64,000 bases of DNA from Voacanga thouarsii (taxonomy: Eukaryota > Streptophyta > Magnoliopsida > Gentianales > Apocynaceae). Numbering within the stretch: position 1 is the first letter of the stretch; every line of letters starts with the position of its first letter. Positions 50,601 to 62,026 of this stretch are shown piece after piece. The DNA lies in contig JANUWF010002354.1 of the NCBI GenBank assembly GCA_026120185.1, positions 186,001-250,000 on the forward strand, read 5' to 3'. The notes below the pieces were generated by a model that was not told the DNA's origin, made no database searches, and saw only the letters and a list, made by a program, of their open reading frames with translations. A program made the position numbers and the translations under genes.

Positions 50601-53600
50601 AAGGAAACCAAACAATGATTTGATAACTTTCTTCTCTGTATGGTCAGAAGAACAGTTGAAGGTATAATCCTGATCTTGCATGACCACACAAGTGTTAAGG
50701 CAATAAAACCGTGTCACTTAGGAGGCAATACGGACTCTATCAACCTAGAAAGCCAAGATCAGAAAATTTGATAACGGCCTCACACTACAGCCTCTTGACG
50801 TGCTACCCATTTTATAGTCATTTACCTAGCTGCGTTAACATTGTTCAGGCCTCCATAAGGGCAGATTTGACATACCATCTTTCAAGAAGAAAGCAGCCAC
50901 CACAATAGAAAGCATACCAAGATCAACTACATGCAGGAGCTCCCCTGATGCATATTCCCTATGTCATCCTTGTATTCAGAGAGACAACAATTTTAACAAT
51001 TTTTAAACACCTCCAAAATGAGGTTTCTCTACATCTAACCGTTCAATCATGTGCAAAATCAATCCCTATCATATGACATTTTGAATCCATCAAGCATAGC
51101 AGAAACAGAAATACGCACAACTGCAAAGTAATCCATTTCTGGTAGATGGACATAACTTCCCAAAAAAAAACATGGTTCTAACTGTCTTCAGTACACTTAT
51201 GAAAAAAAGAAACAAAAATTAGTTTGACACTAATATTCTCTAACTATTTTAACAAGGTAATCTACAAGAGTACAACAGTAACTGAAACCACTTGGTCCAA
51301 TGCAAGTGCACACTCTCAAATAATCTACTCCTTTAAGCTTATTTCAGTCAACAGATACTATATTCATTCAACCTCCCATTACCATGATCCTACATCCTGT
51401 GCCAGTTAGTGAATGTCAAGCTTACAACAGTACGTTCATCTGAATTCCCTTAAATTGTTGAGTTAAAAAAACCTTACATCAAGCACTTGGCAATTGGCAT
51501 GATTCACTTGTTCCAAATTATCAACAGAATGCTCAGTGCACAAAGAAAAAAAGTTACTTACAAATAGAAGCAAACAAAAGTATCAAGCAATCCAAAAAAG
51601 GCTCACAGTAGACCCAAAAGTAATACAAAAAAATTGCTTTCAGCGCCTTCTATATCAAGATGATAGTACTTAATTATCAAAAATCAGAAGCATGCCTCAC
51701 AACTTTCAGCCCTACTGTGGAAAATGCAAGACCTCTAAATGATCCCCAAGAGTGCAAATCTCAGACACCAAACTTCCTGAGCATGAACAATGTAAGAAAG
51801 GTACCTATCCGAAACAATTTACAAATGCCAGACTTCTCCCCATAGAGAACATGAAAATGAAAACTGTTAAAGAAGTTATCTAACCTCAGCAACTTATATA
51901 CTCCAGACTTATCCTGAAAAAGAATATGATTTATAGCAGAAACTTTCTGTAACAGACTTCCCTTTGGATATGCTTAAAGTTCAACACAAGGCGGGCAAAA
52001 GAAAAAGGATGCAAAAAATTGTGATTTCCTAAATTCAGTGAAAACCACCCTTTAACCATCCTTCAAACTCCATTCAAGTCCAATAAATAAATGTTGAACT
52101 TTCATAGCCTTCAGCTGTTCCAGTACAGTATTCTAAATCTCCTTCACTGTTCTATCTTTCCTTAATGAATGCTTCTAATGAAGCTTATGCTTCATCAATA
52201 AACTTCAGCAGCTGGACTTAACCCACCCAAAATTTAACTGCTTTATGTGCAATATTATCAAGGTTAGCCACTTTTCATACTTCTGCAAATTCCCTGTTTC
52301 TTTGGCTTCAATGCCACCCTAGAATGTTCATTCATCTCCTCATAGCTTCTCAATGCATACTGTTTAACAGGGGAAACAAAAAGGCCAGATGTTTCTACAA
52401 TAATAATCAAAATTCTGTGTTCAATATGGAATAGAATCTCTTTCAGGTGACCATGAACCAGACATCTGCAGCTTCATTATCAACAAAAATCACCTCCCTT
52501 GGCTGGTCCACAGGTGCCACTCAGCCTTTTTAGCTTTATTGAACAACTACTTAATCATACACGTAAGCACTACAGGCACGAGCTGCAACTGGTTTGGAAA
52601 AAAAAAATTATTTCAACACTGCATGAATAAGTTTAATCCATATAGCAAACTAGTCATTATCCTTCATTTCATATTAAAAAGGAATGGGCACTACTACTCG
52701 AAAGATTCAGCCTCCCTCGTACATCTCACATTAGTATAGAAACAACCCTATCAATCTCACCGACATTTGCAGAAACAATAGGAGTGTGCAGGCAGAGAGT
52801 GAGTTTGAAAAATATACGTTGAGAGCGCTCCAGCACAAGTACACAATTCATGTGATTTGGCATATGACTGCATTGCTTTTCCCCAGACATACGTTAACAG
52901 CTTAATGCAGATGGAATGTACGGCATTCATCTCAGTGGAAATCGCACAAGGTCCAAGCCAATCTCATAAAATAGACTACTTGTGCAGGTGAAGCTCACCA
53001 AGGAAAACTATGATAATCTGCCTTTAAAAGATACTTCACGCTGTTTTTTGTGCCAGTTCATCAACAGCCAGATGATACACCCGTTTTTCATTTAATAGAA
53101 CACAATACTACACACCCAAAGAAAGATAGGCATCGAATAAGAAGAGCACAGAGATGCAAACCAAAAAAATTGAGCAAAAGAAGAAGAGCATATTGCTAAC
53201 ACCCTCTCAGAATATTCATTATTATGGTTATTATATGTATATCAGTGGCAATAAAATAAATGATACATCCATGAACAGCAGTCAGAGTTTCACACTCTGA
53301 AACTGTACCCAAATACAGGATGAGAAGCCAGAACATTAGCTACGGTGGATCTCTGAAAAAAAATTTACATCAGGCCGGTTAATTGCTTGTCCAAAAACTC
53401 CAAAAGTTATCAAAGCAAATGAGATGACCATTTTATCCATCGCTTAAGTGAGTCCTATCACCCGCCAATGTTGTTGACATCAGCGAACTCCTACTTCTGT
53501 CATCTGAACCTCCAGTTCAGCAGTCCCAAGCAAAATGCCATTTAACTCCTTGTTAAAAAGCTGAACACCTTGCTGCAATAATAACAGAACAAGTAGTCGA

Positions 53601-56600
53601 ATGTGTACTACAACCTGTTTCCAAGCTTCCCTCCAAAATTTCAAGAAAATAAACTAATGATTAAATGCAATTACAAATTAGAGCTTCAATAAACAAGAAC
53701 TCTGGTTAATTTCTGAAGAGGGAAACAATGTTGAGACACCTACCAATATATTATATGAGAGAGACACGACATAACATTGGAATCCAAGTAAGGTCCCAAT
53801 TTTGAAAACAAAAATTAAAAAAAGGGATAAGTTTGACATAAATACACTATTACAAAAACAAGACTCCCACACAACCACAACAGAAAACGGAAGCACTTGA
53901 AGCATTAGAACCATATTGACAAACACTTATTGCCTCGCACCACAAGACAAGTTGAAAAATGTCCCTTTAAACTCATAACCAAAGAATGCAGAAAGTCATT
54001 GTTCAATGTCATAAAACACAGCAAGGTGCAATCATATGGCATGTCTGCTTTCTGTATAGCCAAATAACACATAGCACATCTTACAATAAATAAGAATACC
54101 GATGCAATGGTAACTAAAACAATGAAAGCACTTAAAAGAGACATGACAAAGAACTTACTCAACAAAATATACTCATAGAAACAAGCAGTTCTTATATGCT
54201 CACCTAAGTATTAGGAGATGAAATGTTTGAAGTAGAAATCTTCTTTTAAGTGTTACCAACAGAACCCAATTCAAGACAAACCATCAGTCATGTTCATGGC
54301 TATAACAAAAGAACAAGCTATGATTGATTCATTGTACCAAAAGCATGCACCTCAATTCCAGCAAGTTAATGAAAGAATCCTAGGAAGTTCCCAGGATAAA
54401 CATTTTAGAGTCCTTTTCAATGGAAGTATACAAAGATCCCTCAACATTTCATTCCCTACAAAGAAAAGACTTGCCATTCCTCCAATTAAAAGTTGGATAC
54501 TTGTGTGAGAAAGACTCCTCAGGAATCTGTATTTCAAATTAAAGAAGGCACAACACAAGAAAACATGGAAATACAGATAGATCATCCAACAAGAGAACTA
54601 AACAAATCATACTAAAAACAATGTAGAGGACACAGTGAATGTGGAAAAGCATGCATCAGCCAATAAGAGAGGTGACAATTGGATTGCAAACCCCTGCTTC
54701 ATGGGTTGTGTATTCAGCACTGACAGAGAAAACCCTAACAAACTTAATTTAAGCTCCAAATGAATGTAAGAGTCCCATGCAGAGAGCAGTCTTAAATCAA
54801 CATAGTTTGGATAAGAAGCAATAAAAGATTGAATAGCATCTCTTGTGTAACAAATACCGAAAGCTGACGCCAATCTATAAGGAAATATTTTGTAATTGCT
54901 TATTCACAGCATCTACATGTTGATCACTTATTTGACATTAAATTCCACTCGTTAAGAAATACAAAGATCTAGCCTCTGAAACCATTATATGCAAGAGCAT
55001 ATCCTCTATAACAAATGATAGGCAATCTAATACTTTCCAGTTACAAAAAAATGAGCGCTCATTACATACTCACCCCCTACCCACACATCAGTTTTATAAG
55101 ACTGAAACTCCAGATTGTTCGCCAATCTTATACATATCTAGAAAGGACAAAAACAATTGCAAAATTAAATCAGAATATCACATCATTACTAGAGTCTGAC
55201 TTCCAACCTATTCATCCAATATTTCAATATGGCCCTCCATTAAATTGGGTGTTAAACAGGATCCTTATTTATAGCAGGAATTCCTCTGTAGTGAAGATAT
55301 TTTATACAATAAACTGCCAAGAAATCAAAATTATGAGAAGGAAAAAAAAAGGATTACAAGACGAGTAAGTAAAACATCACCTATTAACAACAGAAATTGT
55401 CAAAAAACCAGGGAGGGTGGCTTTAGCTGATCGCAATAACTCCAACAGAATGCCTAGAGATCTATTTGCATCTGATGCAAGCATGGCTGGATCTAGAACT
55501 GGGTGGTGACTAACCAGCCATGAGATATTGAAATGTTGCCCTTCTCTTGATACAGCTATTCCCAAAACAGCACCAAAGAGCACAACAGGCATCAGAAATG
55601 AATAGTCATCAAATGGCAAAGCAGAGAGAGAGAGAGAGAGAGAGAGGCTGCATGACAAATGGTGATGCTTTTAAATTAATGCCTGCTACAATTAAGTCTG
55701 AGCCTTCAAAGTTCAAGTAAGCAATACCTTCTGCTGTGAATCTTTCAGAATCATTTCTATCAGATGTTAAAAGTAGAACATGTGTTTCAAGGAACTTTGT
55801 TGTCAGCAACTTTACACCAAGGGGAGCAACCTGCAAAACCACAAGTTTTAGATAAGTTATGCTGGCAAACGCAATGTGGAAAAGTATACCTAGCAACTTA
55901 AGAAACCAGTCCAATCAATAACCAATTGAAGGATCTTTTTGCCAAATCTTCTCTAGAATCACCTCTTTCCATCTTATTTTTTATGCTAAAATACCCCCTT
56001 TCAAAATAATTTTAAAAGTTTTAACCATGACTTTTACGGATTTCATTTTTATTGTGATCGTCAAACTATAGAGGCACATCATCAAACATTAGATTCTTTT
56101 AAGACTCTGGCCTTCAAAAGCATGAATCTTCAACAAAAAATGATAAAGTCATTCATTATGGCTGCTAAAGGTGCCCAGGGGGATATTATTAGGTTAGTGG
56201 CGGCCAATTGAAGTCAGTAACCATCAATGCATGATCAAATTTGATGGCCAAATGGATTGAAACACAGCACAAAAAAGAGCACCCAAATCAGTGAAAATTA
56301 ATCACCACTCGTAATCACCGCTGCCACACCCCCCACACCCACCCCCCCACGCGGGGGAGCAAAACAATCACCTTAGGTCAAAAAGAGTAGGAGACCAGCA
56401 AGTGCAAAGCCATCAAATACATTGTCTGAATCTCTAAATGGGGATTCAGAATCAATTCCAGACTGTCTATGAAGTCTTCATCAGTGTACATCATGCATGC
56501 TAGTCAATTTCAAAATAAAATAAAATAAAACAAAACAGTTCAGTCTACATCTTATGTAGAATCTGAGATACAAATGTCCGGAAACAGAAACATTCATGAA

Positions 56601-59088
56601 GCAGACGTCAAACAAGTCAAGAAATGCATTGCAGTTAATATGGAATTGAATTTGATCACCTTATGAAACCTAAAATTGCACAAACAAGTCCAACATACCT
56701 CAAAAAGAATGCCCAGGACAGCATCTTTGAACTTGATCATCCAAGCCCATAGTTCTTCATGCCATGCCTCAACTATACCACGATGATAAAACTACAATTT
56801 TCAAGGCACGTTTCAATGAAGACGTGTTCAAAGAAATAGAACTCAAAACATTTGCACAAAAATTAGAAGAGAAGTTTGGGCATCAAAACTAAGCTGGAGT
56901 CATAACAAAGATATAAACCAAGCACAAAACCGGAGGTCTATGTCTTAGATGTGGTATAGTTTTAAGACAGTTCTGTCGGGAAGCAACTTCCATCAGATGT
57001 CCATTAAGGTAATGCAGGCATGTATAAAGTAACTTCATTATTTCATATAGTTCATCTTCCTATAGCAGTTATGAGTAGAACAAAGAAATAGTATAGGACC
57101 TAATCAGCTCTCAGGCAGATAATCTGCATCAAAGAGAAATATGCAAGACCAAAAGAGTAGTAATTGGTATCATAACCAAGTAATTTCTACATTGCTTGAT
57201 GGAGTAGTAGCATATCAGATTATTGTTACATATCCATACCCATAAACATTTGAACTCTAAAACATCATAACAAAAGGGGCAGCAAGAAAAACAAGAACTT
57301 TTGTCCACCAATTCTCTATGACTCTTGTATGAAATTGTTTGAAACAGAAAAAAGTACTTGGTACTTGATCAAATTTTTGCTTCGGCAAACTTTGGACAGC
57401 TGAAATGTGACCCAGCAGAATCATATTTCGTACTTGAACATATTTTCCCCATGTAACCTTTGGAGAACTAAAATGTGACCCAACAGAATCTTAATAACCA
57501 GGCAATAAACACACTAGGAACTTCAAGAAAATAACAAATGGTGGGAAATAATCATGAGAATAGAATAGATAAAGAAGCTCTCTTTTGCGAATCTCCCAGT
57601 TCATCTTCGGAGGAGACAAACCTGCAATGCCAATTCCTCCAACACGCTATAGAAGAAACTTGCAACTGCAATGATGGATTGCTTTGCAACTAGAGGGCTT
57701 TCATCTTTCAGAAGGCTTAATAACACAGGCATTAGAGGGCTAGAATGTTCGAGTGCTTTTAAACCAACCTCTTGAATTACACTGCAAGCCATGTACATTT
57801 AGTTAGAATAAGAAATAAACTAGTCACAGAAACACACCTGAAATGAATTTGTGCAAGGTTTGCATCAAAAGTACCCTTTCCAGAATGTTAATCAACTCAG
57901 GACCCAAAAGAAGAAGCATTCAGAAGACAAGAAGAAGACAATAGTCTAATGATGATTAGCATAACCTCAGAGCTAGGGCAATTCAAGCATACAAAGAGGT
58001 GCTTAAGTCTGCAAGTCAGTTTCGGTATTGCCAATCAAGGCCATAGGAAAACTGTGAGAAAAAAAATGGTTCAATTCAACTCAATCCATTTCTGACACCA
58101 TACTCAGCGGGCTAGAACTTTAATTCACTGGAAAACCATAGCTATTAAGTATGACGGTACTACCAGTAGGAAATTATATCTTTAATTCAATGAAAAACCA
58201 CTATTGTTGGTTCCCTTGGTACCCACCTATATGACGAATGTAAAATTCAGCAAAACAATACCAAGTTCCAGCAATTTTTCATGTGGATGAAATAAAGAAG
58301 CAAGTATTGGACTTTCAACATGGTTTTCTTTTTTTTTTAATTAACAGTTATAGGACAGCTCCACCCTTGTTTGACTTCCCATAAAATGCATAATCGAAGT
58401 GCACAACAGAAATTTATGAGTATAAATTCAAAGTCTTGCCACAACAAACAATAGGAGATCTGTCAAACATAGCAAATCCCCCCAATCAAGGAAAAGGATT
58501 GTTTCCAAGTCCCTGTATATATATAATGGATTACATCCCATGTGTGTTTGTATTTTCTCCAAGCAAAGAACTGAGAAAATACTGATTTTTGTAAAAGAAA
58601 AATAAATAAAAATCAACTTTCTTGGGGAATTTCCACGCATGGTTTTAATTAGTCTTGTTCCAGCATCGACCCACCATCTAGGCTGATTTCAAACAGTAGT
58701 CCAATCATGAAGTTGGAATCATACCAAATTTCTAAAACTTCCCGATTTAGGTAGAAAATACAGCCATACAACACCTTTGACTGGAGCAAAATTCGACTAT
58801 CACCAATTGAAAATGTGCTATGGGAAGGTATAGAAGGAATAAAATTAAAAAAAAAATCGTAAAAGCTTACTCAATAAGGGTTTTTCGCACAAGACTTTCA
58901 GGCGACGACTGAAGCTCAACCAGAAAAGGAAAGAGTTCAGCTGCTTGGAATGGCTCAGCCGATAACAAAATATCTTTCGCCTGCTTTAATGAAGACAGCT
59001 TCACGGCCAAATCACCGTGGTTGTTGGCGGCGGCGAGCAAAGCAAGTGCTTGCTCCCTCGGCGGTGGGGCGGCCATGCCTAAGCCCAA
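29666..59088 (-). CDS. ESP4: Symplekin/Pta1 homologue (ESP4), 27 coding exons
   Basis: Scaffold of the cleavage and polyadenylation machinery that forms pre-mRNA 3' ends in the nucleus. Exons (minus): 59088-58871, 57781-57622, 56791-56699, 55830-55728, 55540-55381, 48239-48065, 46692-46564, 46446-45865, 45753-45106, 43094-43026, 37710-37597, 37527-37297, 36034-35987, 35829-35683, 35557-35393, 35253-35191, 34499-34389, 34289-34206, 34070-34023, 32611-32537, 32434-32339, 32102-32022, 31944-31873, 31276-31232, 31050-30967, 30867-30764, 29783-29666. Sum 4023 nt, 1340 residues, no frame break. Residues about 1-340 are the helical-repeat Symplekin/Pta1 N-terminal region ([32 protein letters not shown]). 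About 347-756 are Ser/Pro/acidic and probably disordered ([12 protein letters not shown]). About 1095-1270 are the symplekin C-terminal domain ([10 protein letters not shown]). It ends [17 protein letters not shown]. The introns carry several transposons. Confidence 0.93.
31364..31382. repeat. (GT)n microsatellite
   Basis: A pure GT tract of about nine units within an ESP4 intron (31277-31872), following a T-rich tract. It is non-coding. Confidence 0.9.
32900..33181. mobile_element. Stowaway-like MITE, different family, in ESP4 intron 19
   Basis: A 282-bp element flanked by TA at 32898-32899 and 33182-33183. Its left end TTCCCTTCATCCCATAATAT is complementary to the right end ATATTATGGGACAGAGGGAC, apart from a short insertion at the extreme end, and internal AAGTCGTTAG matches CTAACGACTT. 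It has no coding capacity. The family is distinct from the three copies near DBR1. It lies between ESP4 exons 19 and 20. Confidence 0.8.
33283..33322 (+). repeat. G-tract cluster, possible G-quadruplex
   Basis: A run of 17 G (33283-33299) is followed by six G (33306-33311) and seven G (33314-33320), separated by one to six bases, in ESP4 intron 19. It follows a T run of about 10. G-quadruplex potential lies on the plus strand, that is, in DNA opposite the ESP4 transcript. Confidence 0.75.
38630..38872 (+). repeat. 5' LTR of the copia element
   Basis: A 243-bp direct repeat, TGTAAAGATGTAAATCAGCT to TATTTTGTTACA. It aligns to the 3' LTR end to end. Near its right end it carries a TATATAAT-like stretch (CCATATAATGCC), a possible promoter motif. 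Confidence 0.95.
38873..38885 (+). other. Primer-binding site
   Basis: TGGTATTAGAGCC directly after the 5' LTR resembles the complement of the initiator methionine tRNA 3' end (usual plant copia form TGGTATCAGAGC), with one base different. Confidence 0.9.
38923..39050 (+). repeat. Four copies of a short hairpin motif in the copia leader
   Basis: GCAGCCTTCATTGCTGC or close variants occur at 38923-38939, 38955-38971, 38977-38992 (first base T, last base lost) and 39034-39050. Each full copy has GCAGC and GCTGC ends that can pair around a seven-base loop. Spacing is irregular, so this is not a simple satellite. Confidence 0.8.
39190..42440 (+). pseudogene. Degenerate copia gag-pol remnant
   Basis: In order: a short gag C-terminal piece ([16 protein letters not shown], about 39197), aspartic protease core [11 protein letters not shown] (about 39342), gag-pre-integrase [14 protein letters not shown] with [11 protein letters not shown] (39713-39835), the C-terminal half of integrase ([33 protein letters not shown]), reverse transcriptase ([35 protein letters not shown], catalytic [12 protein letters not shown] near 41505), and RNase H with [12 protein letters not shown] and LYCDNKSD. 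Most of gag and the integrase catalytic centre are absent, and frames change at least seven times. It is not functional. Confidence 0.93.
42450..42458 (+). other. Polypurine tract
   Basis: GAGGGGGAG immediately before the 3' LTR is the expected site of plus-strand DNA priming. Confidence 0.85.
42459..42701 (+). repeat. 3' LTR of the copia element
   Basis: 243 bp, TGTCAAGATGTAAATGAGCT to TATTTTGTTACA. Same length as the 5' LTR, with about 15 differences including small indels that cancel out. Confidence 0.95.
43959..44224. repeat. Fold-back repeat with a 96-bp tandem duplication in ESP4 intron 9
   Basis: The left arm 43959-44021 is the exact reverse complement of 44129-44191 over 63 nt. It also pairs with 44033-44095 with two mismatches. 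Copies 44033-44128 and 44129-44224 are a direct tandem repeat of 96 bp differing at two sites. The structure lies between ESP4 exons 9 and 10, so it is transcribed in the pre-mRNA and could fold into a long hairpin. It has no coding content that I recognise and no match to a known microRNA that I can recall. Confidence 0.93.
47587..47799 (+). mobile_element. Au-like tRNA-derived SINE in ESP4 intron 6
   Basis: The body of about 175 bp (47607-47781) starts GGGTGAGCCTTGGTGCAATA, the Au-SINE head containing a polymerase III A box. It includes a B-box-like CACGGGTTTGAAC, then AAGGCTGCGTAC, and ends ACCTGGGTTTGCCCTTT, all typical of this angiosperm family. It is flanked by an 18-bp target-site duplication at 47587-47604 and 47782-47799 (TATTGTTTTCTGGAATAT, with one C to T change). 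Orientation is opposite to ESP4. Confidence 0.92.
48436..48659. mobile_element. hAT-like MITE in ESP4 intron 5
   Basis: The element 48444-48651 (208 bp) begins CAAGGACAGTGG. Its right end, read in reverse, begins CAAGGACGGAGCC, close to the CAGGGGCGGAGCC terminus of plant hAT elements. The flanking 8-mers CTTGACTT and CTTGATTC could be an 8-bp duplication with two changes. It has no coding capacity. Confidence 0.6.
48660..55380 (-). other. Bulk of ESP4 intron 5 (7.1 kb in all)
   Basis: The longest intron of the gene, 48240-55380, splits a Ser codon (VVN-SLAAI). Beyond the hAT-like MITE and a C run at 48851-48863, I find no recognisable transposon, exon or RNA gene. The 132-codon frame at 49857-50255 has no family motif. 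Long plant introns are usually transposon-derived, so old decayed insertions are likely but unseen. Confidence 0.6.
55623..55646. repeat. (AG)12 microsatellite
   Basis: A pure AG tract in the short ESP4 intron between exons 4 and 5 (55541-55727). It reads as CT in the sense of the gene and so falls within a pyrimidine-rich part of that intron. Confidence 0.93.
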
Positions 59089-59662
59089 TTGTAAAAATTA
59101 AGAAATATATATATTTCAGGTGTTCTAGGGTTTTAAATCAGAATATCTATTGAAGCAATTGTATAAATGTATCGAAGGAGACCAACATTAGTAAAGAATG
59201 GGGCTTCTTGCTTGCTGCGTTGGGAGCAGAATGGAAACCGCAAATTTGAAGATTTCCAAATGGTGAACGACGAGGAGGTTTGGGAGCTTGGGTGGGACTG
59301 CCCGGGAATTGCTGTGGGATTATATTGGTCACGTGGGGTTGGACCCGCTGCGGATTGCCAGAAAGGGTTTATTCTAAATCAGTACCATAACTTTGGGAGT
59401 TTTACAATTGAGGCCCATCATCCCAACAAAAGAAGGAGAGTAAACAGAATGAAGAAACGCAGAGTCTGGTTCACGACTCTTGAAAAAGAAAGCAGAATCA
59501 AAAACCAAAAAAGCACCCCCCTCCCTCCCCAACGCCCCAAAAGAAAAAAAAAATCCAATAAGAAACTCGGTTTTTATATTTTCAGTCGTTGTACGGAAGG
59601 CATCCAACTCTCTCCGCTAAAGGGCTTAGCAACTTGGGAGACTTTGGGGAGACTTGATCGGA
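59089..59662. promoter_or_regulatory. Head-to-head intergenic region, ESP4 and UFC1
   Basis: Only 574 bp separate the ATG of ESP4 (minus) from that of UFC1 (plus), so both promoters and both leaders lie here and may be shared. A TATATATATA tract at about 59106-59115 lies on the ESP4 side, and TTTTTATATTTTC at about 59570 lies about 90 bp before the UFC1 ATG. Either could be a core promoter element. The 190-codon frame crossing this region is judged spurious. Confidence 0.6.
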
Positions 59663-60848
59663 ATGGAGGGTTGGGATCCGACGACGAAATCGACACTAAC
59701 CCAGATCCCGTTATTGACCACAAAGGCCGGCCCCCGTGACGGGGCGGCATGGACGCAGCGGCTGAAGGAGGAGTACAAAGCCTTGATAGCTTATACATCG
59801 ATGAACAAGTCCAACGACAACGATTGGTTCCGGATCTCCGCTGCTAACGCCGAAGGTACCCGATGGGCTGGCAAGTGCTGGTACGTTCACAACCTTCTCA
59901 AGTACGAATTCGACCTCCAGTTCGATATTCCCGTCACTTACCCCGCCACTGCTCCCGAAATCGAATTGCCTCAGCTCGATGGCAAAACACACAAGGTGCC
60001 TCTTTTTTTTTTCTTTTTTTTCTTTTTTTTTTCCGTCTACATATGATCAATTTTTAAAAAAAGAACAACCTTTTGTTAAACCTCTTTTTTGCTTACGTTT
60101 GGGTAGATGTATAGAGGAGGGAAGATTTGCTTAACGGTGCATTTCAAGCCTCTGTGGGCGAAGAATTGGTAAGTTCTCTGTTTATTTGATTTCTTTTTCC
60201 CTTTTTACAGTTGATGCATTTTTTAATGGTCATTTTAGTAGTTGACGCAAATTTGGGAAATGTAGTTTAGCTGGAAGTATATTGGCTTCTTGCTTGGGAT
60301 TGATGGGTTTAATTGGGTTGATTGTGAATTATTATTTTTATGTACTTGTTTTTATGTGGTTACATTTTGGGGTGGAGAAAGCTAAAATAGATTAGAAAGG
60401 TGCAATTGTTGAATGTATATAAAAAAATTTGCATGCATTCAGAAATGATGAGGCCGTATTAGTATGACTTCATCTAAGGCCTTTCTAATTTTTATCAAAT
60501 GGTGTTGATTATTAGATTAGCAGAGAGTTCTTGTTTTCTTCATGTGGAGATTTTTTTTTTTTTTTTAAATTCTTTGCCATATTACTATCTGTGGATAGCT
60601 TATAGTGATTTTAGAATTTTGTTTCTCTTTTCTCGGTCCCTTATCTAGCTAGTTTCCTTTATAATTTGCTTGAATTTGACCAAGTTTTACATTTTAACGT
60701 GAGTGTATGTTTTGGCAGTCCTAGATTTGGTGTTGCACATGCCCTATGTTTGGGTCTTGCACCATGGCTGGCAGCTGAGATTCCAATTCTTGTGGATTCT
60801 GGTATGATTAAACACAAAGATGATGCAGCCTCATCTACTGAGGTTTAG
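59663..60848 (+). CDS. UFC1: UFM1-conjugating enzyme UFC1
   Basis: E2 enzyme that receives the ubiquitin-like modifier UFM1 from UBA5 and passes it to the UFL1 ligase complex at the endoplasmic reticulum. Three exons: 59663-59995, 60107-60168, 60719-60848, total 525 nt, 174 residues, against about 167 in animals. The start MEGWDPTTK is the only ATG fitting the family. Visible features: the [14 protein letters not shown] helix, [31 protein letters not shown], the P-rich [12 protein letters not shown], then [17 protein letters not shown] with the catalytic Cys near residue 119, and the family-specific [16 protein letters not shown] helix. Intron 1 is only 111 nt and has its pyrimidine tract unusually close to the donor. 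The gene is divergent from ESP4. Confidence 0.95.
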
Positions 60849-62020
60849 CAACTGTTGTGATGTAGATTTTGTTAGTCTTATGGCTAAGGTTTTCAAGTTC
60901 CCCACCCTTGCCCAATAAAATAAATGCCAAGGTGTGGTTACAATATCAATGAATAGCATTCACTGCTGTACTATTCATTTAAATGAACTAATTTATATAG
61001 AGAAATTTTCCTTGTTCTGGTGGTTTGGTTGGTCAAACCTAGCAATCTGGTTTGTTACCACCTGTAATTGACTTGGTGGTTACATTTGAGCTTTTCATTT
61101 TTCTGATAACAAGAAAAAGCGCTCTGCATCTGTGGTTATTTTTGGTTTTGCTATAATTTTGACTAGAAAAAATTGTTCTGCAACACCTCTGTTGTTCTAT
61201 TTGATATGCATTCTCTAGTATTGGTGCACTTTCATGTGATGGCGAGGTCTTCTAGTGCTTGCGGCACGGCATTCTTCCGCGTCCATTTAGGATAGGATAG
61301 GATATATACATAGCATCTGCTTCAGAACATGCATGCTGGGGAAAATGCATGGCACACCTGAACTACAGATTCAAGGCGCTGTTTGTGGAACATTGCATTA
61401 GTTTCTCTACTCCTGTACGAGAGATTGAGAAGAATTCTTGGGTGCTTTTACTCTATATGATTCTATCCAGCTGAAGGATCGGGAGAAAATAGGCTCTGTG
61501 CAGTTGACACGAGCTTTGAAGCTCTTAATTCTTTGTTTGCTGTGAAAGAAGGTCAAATGGTGATTGTATACTGCTTATGTCCTCAAGATGATTTGGTGGA
61601 AGGGCAGGAGAAGCAATTTTTTCTCTTTCTGAGCTGAAGAATCAATTCATATAATCTCTTATTGGCCAGCCTTTTCCTTTTTTTTTCCCCCTTTATTTTG
61701 GGATAAGCCTTGGTTAGTTTTGTACAAACTTTTCCTTTATTTTTTCACTTTCAGTTGTTTGCTGTAACGAATCTCCTGGGGCAAAGTGAGCCTTTCGGTG
61801 TGGACTTTCGACTGCCACCTCCTTCAGCCTTCAAGCCCACGCCCATCCCACTGTAGCCTCCAGCAGCACTCTTGTCACCTGGACCTTTTTGCCAATGTAA
61901 GACGCTACAAACTGTGGAATTTGGCGCTGCTGGAAAGGGCATTCTCCCCTTCTTTAATGAATGATTTCTTTTCTCTTCGCTCCATACTAAGGAATAAAAA
62001 GTCAAGTAATTTAGAGTTTT
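60849..62020. other. Downstream of UFC1, no recognised gene
   Basis: The first part is probably the UFC1 3' untranslated region. Frames at 61751-62022 on both strands reach about 80 codons, but I do not recognise them. The block 61790-61960 is GC-richer than its surroundings and could be an old gene or transposon fragment. Confidence 0.5.
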
Positions 62021-62026
62021 AATAAG

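Noticed and set aside
59167..59739. 190-codon open frame on the plus strand between ESP4 and UFC1
   Set aside because: It overlaps the UFC1 first exon in another frame, has low-complexity basic segments and no domain; UFC1 is the clear gene there.
61751..62022. Overlapping 78- and 84-codon frames downstream of UFC1
   Set aside because: Opposite-strand frames of equal quality in the same GC-rich patch, with no domain and no visible splice partners.
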